A stretch of 64,000 nucleotides of DNA. It comes from Brachypterus glaber (lineage: Eukaryota; Arthropoda; Insecta; Coleoptera; Kateretidae). Where the stretch lies: assembly GCA_958510825.1 (NCBI GenBank), contig OY294050.1:43475249-43539248 (forward strand). Direction: 5' to 3'. Every line of letters begins with the position of its first letter. The stretch's first letter is position 1. Made by a program: the position numbers and the translations under genes. A model generated the notes under the pieces. The model had not been told where the DNA came from. It searched no databases and saw only the letters and a list, made by a program, of their open reading frames with translations. Shown here one piece after another: positions 45,393-57,695 of the stretch.

Positions 45393-46765
45393 TACATCGG
45401 CACTTAGTATTAAGAGTGCCGATGTATTGAAATCTCAAAATCTTTTACCATGTTTTTTTACATTTCTCGACGTTTTAGACCTTCCTGAGTCGAGAGCAGT
45501 AAAAAAAAATGCGTCCGTCTGTCTGTCTGTCTGTCTCGCTAACTCCATTACTAAAAAAGATATCGACAAGCGGTTTTTAGGATATTGTTTCTTATCATAT
45601 TTCAAAGAGCTGATTGGATTTTGGGGTAAACGATTGGGGTAAGGGTGTAAGAATGGGGTAAAACGCCTATTTTAGCGTTTTTTGGTTATAATTAAGTTAC
45701 ATTATTATTATTTTATTTTATTAATTTAGTACTTATATGAAAGATTTTTTTTGCGTATTTTTGCGTTTTATGACGTTTTTTGTCAGTCGATCAGTCTGTC
45801 CGGGAAATCTTGTGGGCACGATAACTTTTACTTATACTTTACACTTTAAGCTAGAGACTTGAAATTTGACATACGGGTATGTTACCAAAAGTTCTAGCTC
45901 AGGATTGTTTTTGCTGAACATTGGGGTGCGGCAAGGGCAGCAAATGGGGAAAATATGTTTTTAGAAAATTTTGAAAATTGCTATATACGGGTTTTTGAGG
46001 TTGCTGAAATTGAATCCGATAATAAATTTTTTCTAACTCCACCTCCGAGAAGGTGAGGGGGTAAATATTTTTAAATATCTTCAATATTTTTGTCAAAATT
46101 GGTATATAGGGGTTTTTGGGGTTGGCGAATATAAATCTGATAATAATTTTTTTCTAATTTCACCCCCTGAGGGGTCGGGGTTAGTTTTCGTGAAAACTGG
46201 TATATTGGGGTTTTCGAGGTTGCTGAAAGTGAATTTGATAATAAAAAAATTCTAAATCCACTCCCTAAGGGGCGGGGGGTAGTTTTCGTAAAAATTTATA
46301 TATAGGGGTTATCTAGGTTGCTGAAGGTGAATGATAATAATTTTAAAAAAAATTATATTTTGGGGTTTTTGAGGTCGCAAAAACAGAAACATTTTATTAA
46401 AAGATTCAAATTTTACTCCCTGAGGGGTGGGGGTAGTTTTGTGAAAATTGGTGTATTGGGGTTTTTAGGGTTGCAGAAAGAGAATCTGATATTAAAACAG
46501 TTCTAACTGCAACCCCTAAGAGGCGGGGGGTAGTTTTCGTGAAAATTGGTATATTTTTAAGTTTGCTTAATGTAAATCTAATAATAAAAAATTTACTGGG
46601 CAGTGTATTAGCGTTTAACGCAGTAAAATGTTTTTTAGCATAACTCACTTATTTATAACCCGATTTAAAAAAATATATATATTTCAAATGAAAGCTCTTT
46701 TTAAACCCTATTAAAATATTATATACAGTTTTTGCTAGAATATAACGTTTTGGAGATACAGACTT
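45393..46765 (-). mobile_element. ACATCGGCACT hairpin element, split by family A
   Basis: 45393-45744 and 46611-46765 are together the reverse complement of 17690-18292. The start is the palindrome ACATCGGCACTTAG...AGTGCCGATGT. Family A (45745-46610) lies between. Confidence 0.7.
45745..46610 (+). repeat. Family A repeat, copy 3
   Basis: Head with TTGTGGGCACGATAAC and GTTACCAAAAGTTCTAGC, six or more ~95-base GGGGTTTTT units, end ACTGGGCAGTGTATTAG. It sits inside the preceding element, so family A behaves as a mobile unit. Confidence 0.75.
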
Positions 46766-46849
46766 TCAAACTTTATTGAATCATGCAACATGGAGGTGTG
46801 TTAATGGTTCCCTATTTACAGAACTTCCTATTTCATGACGTTTCCAATA

Positions 46850-47709
46850 AACTAGAGGAGTGGGGAAACAGGATTCCAATACAATTAACACTACGTTGTC
46901 AGCCATTAAATGCATTCTTTACTTTAGGGGGTTCAAATTTTTTTCACTAGGTGGTGCGATTTGGTAACTTTATAGGGAATTTTATCGTAATAGTTTTTTT
47001 TTCCTAATTATATGTTAGTTTTTTTTAATTAATTTTTATTCATTTGAGAGGAATGTGCATGGAATAATAACAAGAATGTGCATGGTACACAATAACATGG
47101 AATGAATGATAAAACATGGAATGAAAGGGATCAGAAGGGAAGCAGTGTAATTATTTGTATTAACAGACATATGCTTTTCTTAAGCCACCAACAAAAATCA
47201 ATTTTAACAATATATTTTGGGGCTAATATAAGGAAAATGGCCAAGGAATTAAACAATCTACACGCCAGAACCAAAATGCATTTACATATGTATAGGAATG
47301 AAGGTTCGGGTCCTTCAAAAGATTCAACTGCTTTTAAATAAGGTACCTACTTACCTACCTTCTTGTTTTTCATTATTATTGTTTTTTTTTATTTCTGTTT
47401 TTTTAATTTAATATATTTCTGTAATTTTTTCTAATACAAATAAGTTTTTTTGAGAAATGTTAATTTATATCAATGAACTAGTTCATTGTTTTGTATACGT
47501 TTTTAAATCCATTGCCATAACCCTGAAAGTTAATTGTCAATAAACCACAATGGCCAATCCTAAGATAAAAAATTCCCTATAAAGTTACCAAATCGCACCA
47601 CCTAGTGCGAAAAATTTGAACCCCCCTAAAGTAAAGAATGCGGTTAATGGCTGCCATTCATATTAGCCACTCGTTGAGACACCATTCCTGTTCCCCCACT
47701 CCTCTAGTT
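46850..47709. mobile_element. 0.86-kb TIR element (AACTAGAGGAGTGGGG)
   Basis: AACTAGAGGAGTGGGGAAACAG and its mirror CTGTTCCCCCACTCCTCTAGTT bound ~150-base arms sharing GGTGGTGCGATTTGG. The spacer holds a 79-codon ORF (47102-47341, around KMAKELNNLHARTKMH), which I do not recognise and which may be chance. Confidence 0.75.
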
Positions 47710-48289
47710 CATTGAACGTTTCAAATTAGTCCCGATGTTTTGACAAGGTGCTTGCAACTGCTCAGCTCGTTTAAATGTTGCAGACTAATAGGAAGCTTTT
47801 TCTATTCGCAGGGCATTTTGTTACGCTTTGAAGCAAGTTGAGTATGGAATGGATGAATTATGTATTTAAATGTTGTAAACGGGTTAGTATGAATGAAACA
47901 AACATGGGTTATTTGCATACAACAGGGAATTTATGTGTCACATCACCATAATTCTATAGTATTGAAATTTTTTAAATTTTTAGGGTTCCGTAACTCAAAT
48001 CATGGTCGAGTTGCAGAAGTTGGGAATTTTGGGGAGTGGAGTTGGCAAATTGAAGGATACAGTTGGGAATTTGTTCTTCATAGGTAAGGTCCTTTTTTCT
48101 TAGTCAATTAAAACTTTTCTGGAGGGGTAAAGCTTTTTTTTAGTTAGAAAATTGGATACAGTGAATTTTTTCAGAGGTGATGACCTTTTTTTTTACTAAT
48201 CAAAATTTTTTTGGGGGTTTAATTTTTTTATTTGTTTTTTTTTAGTTGGGAAATTTCTCAATAATAGGTTGGGAAATATCTGCTCCACA
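47710..48289. other. No recognised gene
   Basis: Short ORFs only. No element boundaries found. Confidence 0.4.
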
Positions 48290-48397
48290 CTTAGGATGGG
48301 AGTAGCTCCCTTAGGACTCATTTGTGGAACAACCTTTATGGGAACTTTTGTTCATATTTGTAATTAAAATTTTGTAATTAATTTGTGAATCACCCTG
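48290..48397. mobile_element. End fragment of the GGTTGGTCCGGAAATGAG element
   Basis: AGTAGCTCCCTTAGGACTCA to GTGAATCACCCTG matches the right arm of 34206-34936. Confidence 0.6.
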
Positions 48398-49439
48398 TAT
48401 AAACTGGGAATCTAAAAGGAATATATCGGATTTTATAGATATATGAAAAAGTACTTACTATTTCAAAATTTCAGCTCTTAATATCGCCCGGAACAAATTT
48501 TTTCTTACTTTTTTAACTGCGAATTCTTGAATAGAGAAATGCAGAATATGACAACATTGCAAGTAAGAGTGAGAAAGAGTACATTGCTGAATGGGCAGCA
48601 TAGACAAGGAAAGACCTACAAAGCCGTTGCGGAATACTGTGATAAATGTGCCTAGCGCATCTGAGATAAACTTGCACATGCGCACTACTATTGTTGTTTC
48701 TGACGAGTATTTTTAACCTTAGTTTTGTTTGTCAAATAAAAATTGTAAAAAATTCAACAAAAAACAATAAATGTCTACGAAGAAACGTCGAAATAGTTTT
48801 TTTTAATTATTTTATAAGAATTTTTCAAGGTGTGTGAGTTTCGGGATTTTGTACACCTACTTTGAGTACACCAGGGATTGACCATTTGCTCTTCATAAAG
48901 CAACAATACAGGTTAGGTTTAAAGTTATAAACAAATGCAGCAAAAAAACAAAACACAGTAGAAGTCGAAAAATTAACAGAAACAAACGACGATCTGACAG
49001 TATAAACAAACTACTAATAATTCGTCACCCCAGTTTTGGTTTGCCATATCTCTATTTTAGGATATTTTAAGATTTTTACTGGGGGATTTTCGGAGATAAG
49101 ACAAATGAATACTGGGGTGATGAATTGTTTTACGACCGACAGCATTTCACAGCTGATAGAGATGCGTACTGCGCAAGGTCATATATATTGCGTTACGTCA
49201 TTTCGCTGCCCCGTTCTGTCACAAAATAATCTTGCGCAGGCTGGACTAATGGTTCTCTTTCCATCTCTATGATGGGCAGCAGTCCAATACGTTGGGCAAC
49301 ATAAATTTGGGTCATTAATACCAACCCAAAAAGAAAATTCCCTAAAAATATTATATTTGGATTTTATCACAGTGCAACAAAAAATGTGCATGATACTCAA
49401 AATTATTAAAGAATACATCAAACAGCACAAGTGGTAGAT
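48398..49439. other. No recognised gene
   Basis: Contains a slightly less A/T-rich stretch (48530-48690 and 49130-49280). ORFs there are under 85 codons and lack recognisable motifs. Confidence 0.35.
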
Positions 49440-49447
49440 ATATTAAT

Positions 49448-49639
49448 TTTATTATTATTTTTATGTTTATATTTATTTTAAACCTCGTACTATTCTACTT
49501 AATTAAGCATCCTCTAAGACCAGGACTTGTGTGGGCTAGTAACTGAAAAAGGCAATCGGCGCCAGTGAGGTTTGAACTCACGATCATTAGCTCAGTGTCA
49601 ATGCTATATCGATGCCTTAGACCGCTGAGATAATCTCCC
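49448..49639 (-). mobile_element. tRNA-derived SINE
   Basis: On the minus strand the first ~75 bases read like a class II tRNA (Leu/Ser-like). There is an A-box region ATCTCAGCGGTCTAAGGC, and a T arm GTGAG-TTCAAAC-CTCAC that is also the B box. A GGCGCCGATTGCC body and an A/T-rich tail follow. ATATTAAT flanks both ends (49440-49447 and 49640-49647), consistent with a target duplication. It would be transcribed by RNA polymerase III. The poor acceptor stem and fused body argue against a working tRNA gene. Confidence 0.82.
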
Positions 49640-49647
49640 ATATTAAT

Positions 49648-51025
49648 AAAATTAAATAAAAATAATGTTTTTAAAGGTAATACCCTTCTTAATTAAGTAA
49701 ATATTACGTAACTATAACTAAAAAGTAGAAAACAAGATATTTATACAAATTACAAATACGAGATTTTTAAAAGAAGTTTGGACTTTTTAAAAATTGAATT
49801 GTCAACCGAGTTAAGCATGGGTACCAAATTTTAGCTTTCTAAGTGTATTCTAAGTGGGTAAATTAGAGAGAGGGTGATGGGGAGACGAGGGGGGACGTAA
49901 AACTTATTGCAAAATTTTATTATCACTAAATGAGTTTGTAACCTAATTTTAGTTGTAAATTATCTCATGTCGGTAAAAAAGGGATTTTTTTAGTTTTAGG
50001 GGTGGGGGGTTAGGGGGTGAAGTGAATAGAAGGGTTTTTAAAATAACGTAGGTATGCAAGAATATATGAATGTACCTAGTTGATTTTGTGGTTTACTTTG
50101 TGAAAATTGTATAACTTTGAATGAAGGGATATAAATGCGGCACCGTAATTTGCGCAAAAAGTTGAATTAAAATACATTTCCGGGGCTTAAAAGGTGATAG
50201 GGCTTCCTATATAATCCTGCTGACGCTGTGAAACTACTTCTTCATGAACTGTTGGCAGATTTGTTCATGGGCTATTCCACGCCAAATACAGCTGACAAAA
50301 AGGTACGCTGCCTTAGTTTGGCCAAATTAGAAAAAATAGCCAAAAAAATTAATGTAGTTTTGATATTTTGGGATTATGCTCCCTATAAGTAATACACACG
50401 TCCTCCCAAATGGAAATAGGTTTAAAAAAATAGCAAGATTAGGTGACTATTAATTATGTTAGCAAAGGGTCTGTAAATTTCAAAACCTCTAAGAACGAAA
50501 TTTTGAGAAATACCTATCTATGGTCGCAGCGATGCCATAAAATTCCGCTAAGCTATAGAAATTTAAAGAAAAAAAATCAAAGTTTACGTGTATTTTCAAT
50601 GGGAAATCTTTACATGCCTTGGTCCACTACTTAATATTAATATTAAGGGCTAAAATTTTGAGGGAATTTTTTTTAGGGTACTTCCAATAAAATTTCGTGA
50701 TGGGACCGAAAAAAAAAGCACCCTACCACTACACCCATCCTCCCATTAACATTTAAATTTAAATTCTAAAAAAAAAACGATAATATTTTCAAATTACCAA
50801 CTATTAAAACAAAAAGATTCTAACATCGTCCGGTACTAATGCCCTAATTTAAAACACATTACATACAAATATTGACTTTAGAATTTTAGATTATATGAAA
50901 CAATGCAATGTTCACTTTTAATGCGATCAACCTTTCAAAATAGCTATTATAAAAGTCAAATGAGTTTTCTAATGACTTCATTATAAAACCAAACTAGAGA
51001 GAGATTTTATAATTGGGCATAGGTA
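49648..51025. other. No recognised gene
   Basis: A/T-rich with G-rich patches at 49870-49895 and 50000-50030. The phrase GGGCTATTCCACGCC at 50270 recurs inverted near 53405 in slightly altered form. Confidence 0.4.
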
Positions 51026-51442
51026 CACGGAAAGAAATTAGTGGGCTCTGCGCTATACATTATAAGATATTTGGTGGCAAATTATAGTGATTTAAGCTAT
51101 AGATTATAAGGGACACAATAACTAATAATGTTAAAAATAAATTGGAAACGATTATATATATTACAGACACGATTATATTTATTACAGGCACTATTATAAA
51201 TTTACAGAAATTTTATTATATTATAAAAATTATTAGCACGGACAATAATTAAATCTATTTAAGCTATAAATGCCATACTATTTGTTATATTTTATTATTC
51301 ACTAAACAATTAAAGTATTTCATATAAATTTTTACACTGACTGCCATAATTGTAAGAGAAAGCCTTGTATTTATATAATAAGCGATTATAATTTGCTTGG
51401 TATGTGTGTTATAGCGCTCCTAGCTATAATTTTTTTTCCGTG
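51026..51442 (+). mobile_element. 0.42-kb TA-flanked MITE (CACGGAAAGAAATTA), copy 1
   Basis: Ends CACGGAAAGAAATTA and TAATTTTTTTTCCGTG, flanked by TA. Non-coding. The copy at 52976 differs by a few indels only. Confidence 0.85.
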
Positions 51443-51542
51443 TAGGGCTGCCAGCGTCCCTTTTAACCTGGAACTGTCCCATTGTTTTTTTTTCATAATT
51501 TGTCCGTTTTTTTAAATTTATATAAAATACATTTTTAATATA

Positions 51543-52227
51543 CAGGGTTATTCAGAAATAAGTTCGAGAAATTTAAGAGGTGATGATTCTACGTTAAAAA
51601 ATATTAAAAAAGTTCCTATAAGGGTTGGTCACGAAATAAGCCATAAGGGAGCTGCGGCCCTTCGAAGTTGGACATATTGAATGGGGAACAAAAAAAGCAA
51701 CAAGAAAATTTTAATGCTACAACGCGATTCTTCGATTAAAACTAAGCAAAAAAGTATTTTTCACCAAAACATCTAAATCTAATATGAAAGGAGTTATAGC
51801 CTTTTAAAAAGTAACATTTTTAGTGGCACAAAATGTTCCTTCCTCTTAGTTGCATTTTTTTTTGAAAACGGTTGCTCCTACAGTGTTACTATATGATATT
51901 TTTTATGTATTTTCACTGAAGGAATCTATATTTATTACAAAAAAAAAATCCAAAAAATACACATAAAAAAGTTTGGGGCAAAAATGTGTTAAGCCTCACA
52001 TATTTTGTCCGTCTAGGCACGCCTTTGGATAAATTCAAACAAAATAAATTAACATAACTTATTGCCTTATTAATACTAGTATACATGCAAAAGCTCGTCG
52101 CTCTAGCTTAAAGGATACAAGAGTTATTAATTAAAAACTTTATTTTTATTACAATTTTAAAGAGCTGTAGCTCCCTTAGGACTCATTTCCGGACCAACCT
52201 ATATAGGAACTTTTTTTTATATTTTGG
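51543..52227. mobile_element. GGTTGGTCCGGAAATGAG-type TIR element, copy 2, right-truncated
   Basis: Starts TACAGGGTTATTCAG and follows copy 1 (34206) throughout, but stops at TATATTTTGGA where a different MITE fragment begins. Confidence 0.75.
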
Positions 52228-52228
52228 A

Positions 52229-52325
52229 GTGTTACGCCCATGTTAATGGTATAGGAAATACCGTTACAGGGGGGGGGGGTCCAAAATGATCAAAATTTAC
52301 GTTACGTAATACTTGAACGTTCCCC
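52229..52325 (-). mobile_element. Half copy of the GGGAACGTTCAAG MITE
   Basis: Reverse complement of 42407-42502, ending TACTTGAACGTTCCC. Fused to the preceding element. Confidence 0.7.
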
Positions 52326-52329
52326 AAGG

Positions 52330-52850
52330 GGAAAAAAATTTGAAAATTACTATATAGGGGTTTTTATTTTGCTGAAATTGAATCTGATAATAAAATTTTT
52401 ATAACTCCACCCCCTCAGGGGTGAGGGGGTAAATATTTTTAAATATTTTCAATATTTTCTTTAAAATGTATTTTAATTTAATTTTAAGGGGTTTTAGGGT
52501 CGACGAATATGCATCTGATAATAATTTTTTTCCAATTCCACCCCCTGGGGGTTGGGGGATTTTTGAGGTTGCTGAAAGTGAATCTGATAATAAAAAAATT
52601 AAATCCTCTCCCTGAGGGGTCGGGGGGAAGTTTTCGTGAAAATTGGTGTATTGGGGTTTTTGAGGTTGCTGAAAGTGAATCTGATAATAAAAAAATATAA
52701 CTCCACCCCCTAAGAGGCGGGGGGTAGTTTTCGTGGAATATATGGTATATTTTTAAGGTTGCTAAAAGTAAATCTAATAATAAAAAATCTATTTTACCCG
52801 CGGATGTGAAAAATGGGAAAGCTCTTGTACTGGGCAGTGTATTTACATAG
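52330..52850 (+). repeat. Family A repeat, head-truncated copy
   Basis: Five GGGGTTTT/TCTGATAATAA units and the canonical end GAAAAATGGGAAAGC...GGGCAGTGTATTT. The head module is missing. Confidence 0.7.
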
Positions 52851-52975
52851 ATATTCACAAAAAATTAATGTAAATCTAATCATTTTCACTAAACGCGCAA
52901 TAAAAATTGACAAAAATGTTAGATCAAAACAAAAACCTTTGAATTTTACCCCTCATTTTTAACAGTGTAGTTATA

Positions 52976-53400
52976 CACGGAAAGAAATTAGTGGGCTCTG
53001 CGCTATACATTATAAGATATTTGGTAACAGTGGCAAATTATAGTGATTTAAGCTATAGATTATAAGGGACACAATAACTAATAATGTTAAAAATAAGTTG
53101 GAAACGATTATATATATTACAGACACGATTATATTTATTACAGGCACTATAATAAATTTACAGAAATTTTATTATATTATAAAAATTATTAGCACGGACA
53201 ATAATTAAATCTATTTAAGCTATAAATGCCATACTATTTGTTATATTTTATTATTCACTAAACAATTAAAGTATTTCATATAAATTTTTACACTGACTGC
53301 CATAATTGTAAGAGAAAGCCTTGTATTTATATAATAAGCGATTATAATTTGCTTGGTATGTGTGTTATAGCGCTCCTAGCTATAATTTTTTTTTTCCGTG
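52976..53400 (+). mobile_element. 0.42-kb TA-flanked MITE, copy 2
   Basis: Near-identical to 51026-51442 in the same orientation, TA-flanked. The main difference is a short insertion (TAACA) near 53025. Confidence 0.88.
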
Positions 53401-53402
53401 TA

Positions 53403-54271
53403 GGCATGGAATAGCCCATTTATTCACTGGCCCAATATCTGAGAACTGTACGCTTCAGTATATAATATGATTAATTTTAGAGCACAAGTGAAACCGTTCT
53501 CAGAGGATTAGTAAAAGTTGATCTTAAAATGTAAATTTCAATATAGCGAGATGTACTTTACAAAATAATTATGCAGTCGGTCTAGAAAAGCGACCGCGGC
53601 CTTTACATAGTTTGCTCATTTTAAATCCTTATTTTTTGTAATTCTCTAATCCGAAATGTACCGCGCATATTCGCATTTATACATTAATGAAACCTAATAC
53701 GAATATATGAGCGTATTTATCTTCTATAATATAAAAGAGAAAAAACCTGTGTATGTATGATTATCAGGTTTTGTAGACGGACTTCCAGAATAGCTAGAAA
53801 CTTGAAATTTGGCACGTACATGGAGTATCTCTGCACACCCCCAGGACAAATCTGAAACTTGACCTCCGACCCCTCTAACCTCCCAATTGGGGAAAAATTA
53901 TTGAACACACTACTAGAATAGATGGAAAGTTGAAATTTGATATAAGCATACATTATATTTTCTTATTTTAATATTTTAAATAACTCACAATAAGAAAAAA
54001 TATTTACCACAAAAAAAATATTGGACGCTTTAATTTTGACATTTTTTGGATTATCTTGCTGCTCTTTTAACGTATTGCTTTTAAGTTTACAAATGATAAA
54101 TGGGACTTTTGTAACGCAGAGGTTAATCTCGGTTTGGTGCAGAAAACTATTTTACTTTTTGAGATATAAGCACTTCGACAACTTACCCCTGTGACGACTA
54201 GCCCCGGTCACCCTTACTGTTAAATTTTCATATATAATTACACAAGAGGCTGAGAATTATGCGGAAAAAAT
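53403..54271. other. No gene; degenerate relative of the family A head
   Basis: 53760-53860 contains GCTAGAAACTTGAAATTTGG, similar to the family A head, in a different context. The rest is unassigned. Confidence 0.4.
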
Positions 54272-54512
54272 TCGCAATATTATTTAAATATGCATAGTTT
54301 CGTCAATTTTTGTGTGAAAACGGGAATTATGGGCCACTAAATAGTTATTTATGTTGAAAAAAAAATACACTTGCCAAGCTTAGAAATAAACAATAAATTT
54401 ATTAAATTCCGTTAAGTAACATTTACCTAGACCCCCCCCTCCACCCTGTCACAAACTGTAACAATTTCTCTGACTCCACCCTAGGCGCGTTACGTAATAT
54501 ATGGACAGCCCC
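54272..54512 (-). mobile_element. Half copy of the GGGGCTGTCCAT MITE
   Basis: Reverse complement of 2482-2712, ending ATATGGACAGCCCC, followed by TTA. The other half is missing. Confidence 0.75.
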
Positions 54513-54703
54513 TTATTTGAAAAAATGTTTTAATATGGCATGAAGTGTCTTTAATGATGATACTGTTTAACTAGATTTATTGCAATTTTAACAGTCTTGG
54601 GTATAAAATACCTTGTAAAAAGGTCCCTTTATGACTATAAATAAATACAAATAAATAAAAATAAATACAAATAGAAATCCACCGAAAACAAAAAATTAAT
54701 TAC

Positions 54704-54886
54704 AGAACTATATTTAACTTTGATCGAATTTTAATTTTCAATCTTTATAATTTTTCATAATTCTACACTCCCGGACATTAAATCCCTGACACCTAAAAAA
54801 TTGCCGTTTTTTAAGTCAAATATTTCGAAAACTAATTAATGGATTTGACTGATTCTTTTTTTGTTTTAAAGCTTAAACATTCTCTA
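54704..54886 (+). mobile_element. Left part of a CACTCCCGGACATTAAATCC MITE (copy 1)
   Basis: TA then CACTCCCGGACATTAAATCC at 54766, identical in sequence to 57474 onward. It is interrupted at TCTCTA by the CACGGTAAAA element, and its right half is not found beyond that element. Confidence 0.7.
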
Positions 54887-55767
54887 CACGGTAAAAATAA
54901 ATTACATTAAATTACATAGTCCGTAAATGGTAATATATTGCCATGGACCGGAATGGTAAAAATTACATAGTCTGTAATGGTAATGTTTTGCATAGACCGG
55001 AACAGTAAAAATTACATAGTCCATAATGGTAATATTTTGCATAGACCGGAACGGTAAAAATTACATAGTCCAGAATGGTAATATTTTGCATAGACTTTAA
55101 CATACAGTCATTTTAAAAGTGCTTTTAAAACAACTTAAACACTACGATATTTTAAGAACGCTTTGACATAGAGACTTAAAAAAAAAATATTTACCACTTA
55201 GAAAATGTTTGTTCCAAATTACAAGTCTCTGTGTCAAAGCTTTTTTGAAATATCGTAGCGTAAAGTTCATTTGGTTTAATAAACCAAACGATTTGCACCA
55301 TTAATACGAGTATAAACTGCTTACATCTTTCTTTAAAGATCTATTGGTTGATAAAGATCGTAATTTATAATGAATGTAAATTTTAGGCCAAAAATAAAGC
55401 ATTTAAATATCGTACATAAATAATATTTACCTTTTACACTTTTAACACTTTAACCTAGCAGCATGCGTCGCAATCTCTCTAAAAATAACAATATTAAACG
55501 GTCCGTCTCATGATGCGACGCCATCTTGGTTATTGTCCAAAGCGCACGCGCGTCTTAAAATAACATAGCCCGACATTGTAAAATCATGTAAAAATATGTA
55601 AATCAATGTAAATATATTTTTTTTACATTCTTTTACATTCTTTTACATTATTTTACATCCTTTTATTAAATTCATGAAATATGCATAGTCCAGAACAGTA
55701 AATTTACTATTCCGTACTATGTAAATTCATGTATTTTTTCATTATTTTACATGCAGTTTTTACAGTG
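54887..55767 (-). mobile_element. CACTGTAAAA MITE, inverted copy
   Basis: 881 bases between TA duplications, the reverse complement of 4124-5014, with the same internal arrays and the AAACCAAACGATTTGCACC block. Confidence 0.82.
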
Positions 55768-56739
55768 TAGAGCAGGAGCTGAAGTTATTTGAGTAAAATC
55801 TCCGTTACTGGATTCAATCTATTTTTTTTTTGTTTTTACAAATCTCACATGTGTGTTGGGTGTTGCCTAAAATAATTAGAGTCATTTTAGTACTTATAAA
55901 AAAAAATCATGATAATATAGGGAAAAAATTACAAAAAAAATGTAATGCCTTAATTCAAATGTTTACTCAGATAGATTCTGCGCCGAGTATAGGTCGAATA
56001 TAGTTCTCCGCATAAAAGAAAGTCTCCGAAGTAAGGGGGAGAAATCATTCGCGCTCTCTTCTTTCCGCTAAGAGCGTTATAAGGCGTGCGTGCCTACAAC
56101 GGGCCTCCCACTTGCACACACATTCCAAACATATTTCCCGTAGCCACAGATCCGTGCGTCAAACTTTATCTATGCTTCGGTATTTTCCATTTATGTCCAA
56201 TTTTCATCCGCTAAAAGCGATACTGTTCTATTTTAAATTACTTTATTCAATGTCGCTTTGTAGAGCTGGATTCGGCTCAAGTATGATGCACGAATTTAGT
56301 CAATAAGTTCTGTCTTTGCTTCAGGCGCCTTCGTGAAAAAAAAGGGAAAAAACATGAACACCAGACATACACTTTAAGCACAAAACTCGCCCATCCTCGG
56401 GGGTATAGAAGTGTAGAGGAAAGGAAGCAAATATGGGCTATCCATTTTATTTTTTCTTGTAAAAAAATAAATAAAAGTTTAGTTCCAATACCAAACGTAC
56501 CCAACGATAACTATATTAATTAGTCACAACCTTTTATAAATTCATATTGATTAAAACAAATAATAAATTCATTATTTCGTAAATAGTGAGAAGGTGCACT
56601 TTTGTGTCGATTTGAAATTGGCCCTAAATATGGGCTGCCCCCAAAATTGTGTAATAAATATTAGATTTGAAGTGGCAATTAATCTTATTGGTCGCAATAA
56701 GTTAAAAGTATAGAAGTTATGTCTAAAATAAAAAATAAA
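55768..56739. other. Unassigned stretch, less A/T-rich in 55980-56320
   Basis: Has no repeat partner in the window. A 64-codon ORF at 56112-56306 has no recognised motif. If any host sequence exists in the window, this is a candidate, but nothing proves it. Confidence 0.3.
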
Positions 56740-56895
56740 TCAAATAACTCCTAATATAGAACGTGGTATATTAAACATTTTTAAAGCTTTGAATGTACCC
56801 ATCTCGTACTGCCTCATCGCTATTATAGCGCGTTCCATATCGCCCTCGTTCCATTTTCTTCTATTCTTGGCTGTTGCTGATCTTTTCTTGGCCTC
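56740..56895 (-). pseudogene. pogo/CENP-B-type helix-turn-helix fragment
   Basis: The minus strand reads about 50 codons with RRKWNEGDMERAIIAMRQYE and ALKMFNIPRSIL, the psq/CENP-B N-terminal DNA-binding helix-turn-helix of pogo-like transposases. The frame ends at a stop just past it. Upstream, TTTTTCTAG directly precedes the first codon, resembling a 3' splice site. It may be an exon of a domesticated gene or a transposase fragment. No DDE domain is seen nearby. Confidence 0.6.
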
Positions 56896-57411
56896 CTAGA
56901 AAAATTCTAGGCTTAAATACATAGTTCTATATAGCCCATAATAGAAACACAGGGATGGCCCATATTGCAAAAATACTCGGTGTATACAACAAAAGAAATT
57001 ATGTCTAAAACTCAGTAATTAGAAGAAAACTAATAAGCACACATCAAAGCCCGATTATGTGGCTTTAATTTGTTGCAGAAATGGTTTTGAAAACGTTGTT
57101 ATCTATCAGGTAACGGAATTTATAAACTTACCTAATAAAGTTCTGTGGCTTGCTGAAAAGGACGGAAAATAAAAATAAACTCTCAAACGTCAACGAATGC
57201 ATGAATTAATTAATAAATCTTTACTGTGGAAGTTTAACTTCGCCATTTACGATTTGCGATAGTCGCATGCAGAGAACTGCATCGGATAGCTGAGACACCC
57301 ACCTGGCCCATATTACAAGACCTAGCCCACATTTGCTACCCTTCCTCTACAACTCAATAAATGAACACTTAAAACTAGTAAATAATAAAACAACATTTAA
57401 GAAAAAAAAAC

Positions 57412-57695
57412 AGAACTATATTTAACTTTGATCGAATTTTAATTTTCAATCTTTATAATTTTTCATAATTCTACACTCCCGGACATTAAATCCCTGACAC
57501 CTAAAAAATTGCCGTTTTTTAAGTCAAATATTTCGAAAACTAATTAATGGATTTGACTGATTCTTTTTTTGTTTTAAAGCTTAAACATTCTCTACACGGT
57601 AAAAATAAATTACATTAAATTACATAGTCCGTAAATGGTAATATATTGCCATGGACCGGAATGGTAAAAATTACATAGTCTGTAATGCTAATGTT
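57412..57695 (+). repeat. Duplicate of the nested MITE junction at 54704-54985
   Basis: ~284 bases nearly identical to 54704-54985, including the point where the CACGGTAAAA element enters the CACTCCCGG MITE. The pair was therefore copied after nesting. Confidence 0.8.

Noticed and set aside
49520..49640. Functional tRNA-Leu/Ser gene
   Set aside because: The acceptor stem does not close, a body and A/T tail are fused to it, and an 8-bp target duplication surrounds the whole, so SINE is the better call.
56112..56306. 64-aa ORF in the less A/T-rich stretch as a host gene
   Set aside because: No recognisable motif, no splice or promoter evidence; length is compatible with chance.
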